Assembly: GCA_937944075.1 (NCBI GenBank)
Contig: CALDZZ010000014.1
Coordinates: 1-16,449 of the forward strand
DNA length: 16,449 bases
Origin: an uncultured Rhizobiaceae group bacterium
GTDB lineage: Bacteria; Pseudomonadota; Alphaproteobacteria; Rhizobiales; Rhizobiaceae
Reading direction: 5' to 3'
Made by a program: the position numbers and the translations under genes. Under the pieces are notes generated by a model. The model was not told where the DNA came from, ran no database searches, and saw only the letters and a list, made by a program, of their open reading frames with translations. Shown here piece after piece: positions 14,187 through 16,449 of the stretch (its first letter is position 1; every line of letters starts with the position of its first letter).

Positions 14187-14193
14187 GTTTATA

Positions 14194-14221
14194 CTTATAC
14201 ACAGAATTAAAACTATGTCAG
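14194..14221 (-). promoter_or_regulatory. Predicted marR promoter
   Basis: On the minus strand CTGACA (14221-14216) and TATAAG (14199-14194) are separated by 16 bases, each matching the consensus at five of six positions. The predicted start, about 14187, is immediately before the ATG at 14186, suggesting a leaderless or nearly leaderless mRNA. The -35 lies inside the left arm of the 12-base inverted repeat. Confidence 0.5.
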
Positions 14222-14239
14222 CAGTGTTGACATAGTTTT
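14209..14239. promoter_or_regulatory. Probable MarR operator (perfect 12-bp inverted repeat)
   Basis: AAAACTATGTCA (14209-14220), a 7-base spacer, and its exact complement TGACATAGTTTT (14228-14239). It overlaps the marR -35 and a TTGACA facing the aminotransferase gene. Position, symmetry and the divergent marR gene make it the natural autoregulatory operator; binding itself is inferred. Confidence 0.65.
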
Positions 14240-14255
14240 GTTTTGCTCATACGGT
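14227..14255 (+). promoter_or_regulatory. Possible promoter of the aminotransferase gene
   Basis: A perfect TTGACA (14227-14232) overlaps the right arm of the inverted repeat. At 17 bases the -10 would be TACGGT, only three of six matches, so the -10 is doubtful and the true promoter may lie nearer the gene. Confidence 0.25.
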
Positions 14256-14328
14256 TTTTCATACATAATGCAGGAAGTCTTGGCTGTTTTTGTGTGTTTT
14301 ACCTTAATTTTGTTGCGTGGAGAGAAAA

Positions 14329-15210
14329 ATGGCAGGCGTTCCCTATGATCAGATGAGTGGGCACATATGGTATAACGGCGAGTTGGTGCCATGGGAAAAC
14401 GCCAAGGTGCATGTGCTGACTCACGGGCTACACTATGCAAGCAGCGTGTTTGAAGGCGAACGTGCTTATGAAGGGCAAATCTTCAAACTTCAGGAGCATA
14501 CCGAGCGCCTTTTTTATTCTGCCGAAACACTTGGCATGGAAATTCCCTATACGATTGAGGAAATCAATCAGGCTTGTGTTGATACACTTGAAAAGCAGGG
14601 TCTGGAAAACGCCTATATTCGCCCTGTTGTCTGGCGGGGTAGTGAAATGATGGGGGTTTCTGCCCAATCCAACCGGATCAATGTTGCGATCGCTGTTTGG
14701 GACTGGCCAAGTTATTTCGCGCCTGAAGAGCGCCTCAAGGGTATCAGACTTGACCGTGCAAAATGGTGCAGGCCGGATCCGGCTACCATACCCTGTTTTG
14801 CCAAGGCGGCCGGCCTTTACATGATTTGCACCCTCTCCAAACATGAGGCTGAAGCAAAGGGATATGCGGACGCCTTGATGCTGGATTACAGGGGGCAGGT
14901 AGCAGAGGCTACCGGAGCGAACATTTTCTTTATCAAGGATGGTGTTATTCATACGCCTGTTCCGGATTGTTTTCTCAATGGTATCACAAGACAGACCGTC
15001 GTGGATTTGGCCAAGGCCAGACAGATCGAGATTGTTGAACGAGTGATCATGCCTGAGGAAATGGCAGACTTCTCCGAGTGCTTCCTGACAGGTACAGCGG
15101 CCGAAGTAACGCCGGTATCTGAAATTGGTGAATATTCATTCACACCCGGTGAAATATGCAAAACCTTGATGGAAGATTATGACAAGGCTGTTCGCGCTCA
15201 TACGGTATAA
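14329..15210 (+). CDS. ilvE: Branched-chain amino acid aminotransferase (class IV PLP fold)
   Basis: The start is the ATG at 14329, preceded by GGAGAG at eight bases; a GTG at 14317 lies upstream of that site and is not credible. The 293-residue protein is an IlvE-type fold-type IV transaminase, interconverting Leu, Ile and Val with their 2-oxo acids. Visible are the N-terminal WYNGELVPWENAKVHVLTH, HYASSVFEGERAY (35-47), the region of PLP-lysine K159 (FAKAAGLY), and AEATGANIFF with E193, which in the family contacts the cofactor ring nitrogen. D-amino acid transaminases share the fold, but the GERAY region and length favour IlvE. It is divergent from marR, which may control it. Confidence 0.92.
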   Translation: MAGVPYDQMSGHIWYNGELVPWENAKVHVLTHGLHYASSVFEGERAYEGQIFKLQEHTERLFYSAETLGMEIPYTIEEINQACVDTLEKQGLENAYIRPVVWRGSEMMGVSAQSNRINVAIAVWDWPSYFAPEERLKGIRLDRAKWCRPDPATIPCFAKAAGLYMICTLSKHEAEAKGYADALMLDYRGQVAEATGANIFFIKDGVIHTPVPDCFLNGITRQTVVDLAKARQIEIVERVIMPEEMADFSECFLTGTAAEVTPVSEIGEYSFTPGEICKTLMEDYDKAVRAHTV

Positions 15211-15289
15211 ATTTTCATAAGACAGCCGTTCGTCATGCTATTTGCAAGGTTTTGGCCGCTATTTGAGAGAAAATTCTATTAAATAGTTA

Positions 15290-15399
15290 TTAACCATAAA
15301 CTTTAAGATTTTGTTCATAAAGGTTTACCTTTGGGTAAGTTCGCGTTAGTTTAGCTGCGGATGTTATTGGGATGTCCAAAACATGACAGGGGTTGTCAT
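15290..15399. promoter_or_regulatory. Symmetric elements upstream of the glycine-zipper gene
   Basis: The 233-base gap 15211-15443 holds three elements. TTAACCAT (15290-15297) matches a half-site form reported for the alphaproteobacterial cell-cycle regulator CtrA, with another TTAA nine bases on. AAAGGT-TT-ACCTTT (15319-15332) is a perfect dyad. ATGACA-N5-TGTCAT (15383-15399) is a perfect 6-bp inverted repeat. No convincing -35/-10 pair was found. Regulatory function is an inference. Confidence 0.3.
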
Positions 15400-15443
15400 A
15401 AACTAAGGCTCGTAACAAGAGTCATATTGGGAGCATATATATT

Positions 15444-15761
15444 ATGGAAGCTATTTTACCTCTAATCATTCAAGCTGTATCTGGCATGGTAGGCGGCGGT
15501 GTTGCTGGCGGAATGTTGAAGCAGGCTGCTATGGGCATGTTGCCTAAGCTACTGGCTGGCGGCATTGGCGGTATTGCTGGTGGTTCTGCATTGGGTTCAC
15601 TTATCGGTGGCGCTGCAGGTGCAGCAACTGGTGATGCCGGTGCTGCTGTAGGCGGCATGGACATTGGCAGCCTACTTGGCCAGGTTGGCGGCGGTGCTGT
15701 TGGCGGTGGTGCGCTGACCGGTATTGCAGGCATGCTACTAGGCGGCAACAAGGGCGAGTAA
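15444..15761 (+). CDS. Small glycine-zipper membrane-type protein
   Basis: 105 residues, about one third glycine, with almost no charged residues between a short N-terminal hydrophobic helix (MEAILPLIIQAVSGMVGGG) and the final NKGE. Repeated G-x-x-x-G patterns (for example GGIGGIAGGSALGSLIGG and GAAVGGMDIGSLLGQVGGG) indicate tightly packed membrane helices of the glycine-zipper type. I recall similar short proteins starting MEAILPLIIQ in other alphaproteobacteria, without known function. GGGAG lies ten bases before the ATG and a strong terminator follows, so it is a well-bounded single-gene unit. The repeated glycine codons make the frame on the opposite strand look open; that one is spurious. 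Confidence 0.8.
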   Translation: MEAILPLIIQAVSGMVGGGVAGGMLKQAAMGMLPKLLAGGIGGIAGGSALGSLIGGAAGAATGDAGAAVGGMDIGSLLGQVGGGAVGGGALTGIAGMLLGGNKGE

Positions 15762-15784
15762 TTTTCACTCATCCGAATTGATAC

Positions 15785-15814
15785 AAGGGCGGTTGCTTGG
15801 CAGCCGCCCTTTTT
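15785..15814 (+). terminator. Rho-independent terminator
   Basis: AAGGGCGG (15785-15792) pairs with CCGCCCTT (15804-15811), extended inward by a T-G wobble and TGC/GCA to a three-base loop, followed by a T-run to 15814. It lies 24 bases past the stop of the glycine-zipper gene. Confidence 0.85.
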
Positions 15815-15855
15815 GTATGTCTTGTGCAATGCTGTCTACTGTTGAAAGTCTTTCC

Positions 15856-16449
15856 ATGTCCAAACTCAATATTGCCATCGTTCCCGTCACGCCGTTTGAA
15901 CAGAATTGCACGCTCATGTGGGATGAGGATACGAAGCGTGGCGTGATCATTGATCCGGGCGGGGACATTGACCGCATCCAGGAGGCCGTGAATGAAATCG
16001 GCATGGAGGTCCAGACCATTCTGCTGACCCATGGCCATCTGGACCATGTGGGTGGCGCCATGGAAATCAAGCAGATCTACGACGTCAGTATCATCGGCCC
16101 CCATATTGATGACAAGCCCTTGTGCGAGGCGGTGGAGACGGTGGCTGCCCAGTACAACATGCCTGGCACGTTCAGGAATGTAAGCCCCGACCAGTGGCTG
16201 GAAGAAGGTGATACGGTCGAGATTGCAGGCTTCGAGTTTGATGTTTTGCATTGCCCGGGGCATGCGCCGGGGCATGTTGTTTTTCACTCGGAAGAACTCA
16301 ACTTTGCCCACGTCGGTGATGTGTTGTTTTCAGGCTCTGTTGGCCGCACGGACTTGCCGGGTGGCAATCATGAGGACCTGATCAGGTCCATCAAGACGAA
16401 GCTTTTGCCGCTTGGTGATGATGTCACGTTTTTATGCGGTCACGGGCAG
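15856..16449 (+). CDS. Metallo-beta-lactamase-fold hydrolase (YcbL / glyoxalase II-like), 3' end outside window
   Basis: 198 codons are present and the frame is still open at the window end; family members of about 210 residues suggest only a short piece is missing. The metal site is complete: T-H59-G-H61-L-D63-H64, H136 in CPGHAPGH, D155 in HVGDVLF and H196 in LCGHG. The GRTDLPGG block (163-170) points to the YcbL/glyoxalase-II-like group that hydrolyses thioesters such as S-lactoylglutathione. The ATG at 15856 is preferred (GAAAG about eight bases upstream); in-frame ATGs at 15829 and 15817 lie close to the terminator and lack a ribosome site. The substrate is not determined by the sequence. 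Confidence 0.9.
   Translation, partial: MSKLNIAIVPVTPFEQNCTLMWDEDTKRGVIIDPGGDIDRIQEAVNEIGMEVQTILLTHGHLDHVGGAMEIKQIYDVSIIGPHIDDKPLCEAVETVAAQYNMPGTFRNVSPDQWLEEGDTVEIAGFEFDVLHCPGHAPGHVVFHSEELNFAHVGDVLFSGSVGRTDLPGGNHEDLIRSIKTKLLPLGDDVTFLCGHGQ

Noticed and set aside
14428..14952. Open frame of 174 codons on the minus strand
   Set aside because: Antisense to the aminotransferase gene; no family resemblance.
15470..15829. Open frame of 119 codons on the minus strand, rich in Pro and Ala
   Set aside because: Mirror of the glycine codons of the glycine-zipper gene; it runs through the terminator and has no ribosome site.

Overview
The window reads as a chromosomal segment of an alphaproteobacterium, most likely of the Rhizobiales/Hyphomicrobiales. 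Grounds: the gene order (lgt, NDUFAF7/MidA-type methyltransferase, pgeF, M24 protein, lipoprotein, prs, rplY, pth, ychF), a DUF992 exported protein, a UbiK-YbjN-ProC group, and a MarR/OmpR/EnvZ group beside a branched-chain aminotransferase. Base composition is moderate, with A+T-rich islands. No transposase, phage gene, CRISPR array, rRNA or tRNA was recognised. Taxonomy is an inference from remembered gene orders and protein flavour.

Layout. 1-8873 is almost all minus strand. From its upstream end it runs lgt, midA-like, pgeF, M24 protein, lipoprotein (8873 to 4243); prs and a DUF992 protein (4102 to 2609); then rplY, pth, ychJ, merF, a small GDCCVxC cysteine-rich protein, and the first codons of ychF (2410 to 1). 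The genes cover prolipoprotein maturation, PRPP synthesis, 5S rRNA/L25 stress function and peptidyl-tRNA recycling. A two-gene mercury-type unit sits where pth and ychF would usually be neighbours. 9020-11319 is plus strand: ubiK, a 320-base structured gap, ybjN, proC and a CsaA-like tRNA-binding protein. 11361-14186 is minus strand: MarR regulator, OmpR-family response regulator and EnvZ-like kinase. 14329-16449 is plus strand: branched-chain aminotransferase (ilvE-type), a glycine-zipper small protein with a strong terminator, and a metallo-beta-lactamase-fold hydrolase cut by the window edge.

Three non-coding regions are the most interesting. (1) The gap 9317-9636 holds three strong nested inverted repeats that a further long-range pairing can close into one ~222-nt multibranch structure, and it also has six GANTC sites in 124 bp; no known RNA family was recognised. 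(2) rplY has a good promoter placed so that transcription would start on the first base of an intrinsic-terminator-like hairpin, followed by a 16-codon reading frame with the best Shine-Dalgarno of the region: a possible attenuator/leader-peptide control of L25. (3) The marR-ilvE gap holds a perfect 12-bp inverted repeat overlapping the -35 of the marR promoter, whose predicted start lies against the marR ATG (possible leaderless mRNA).

All domain and promoter calls are by eye from the sequence; no searches or folding programs were run.
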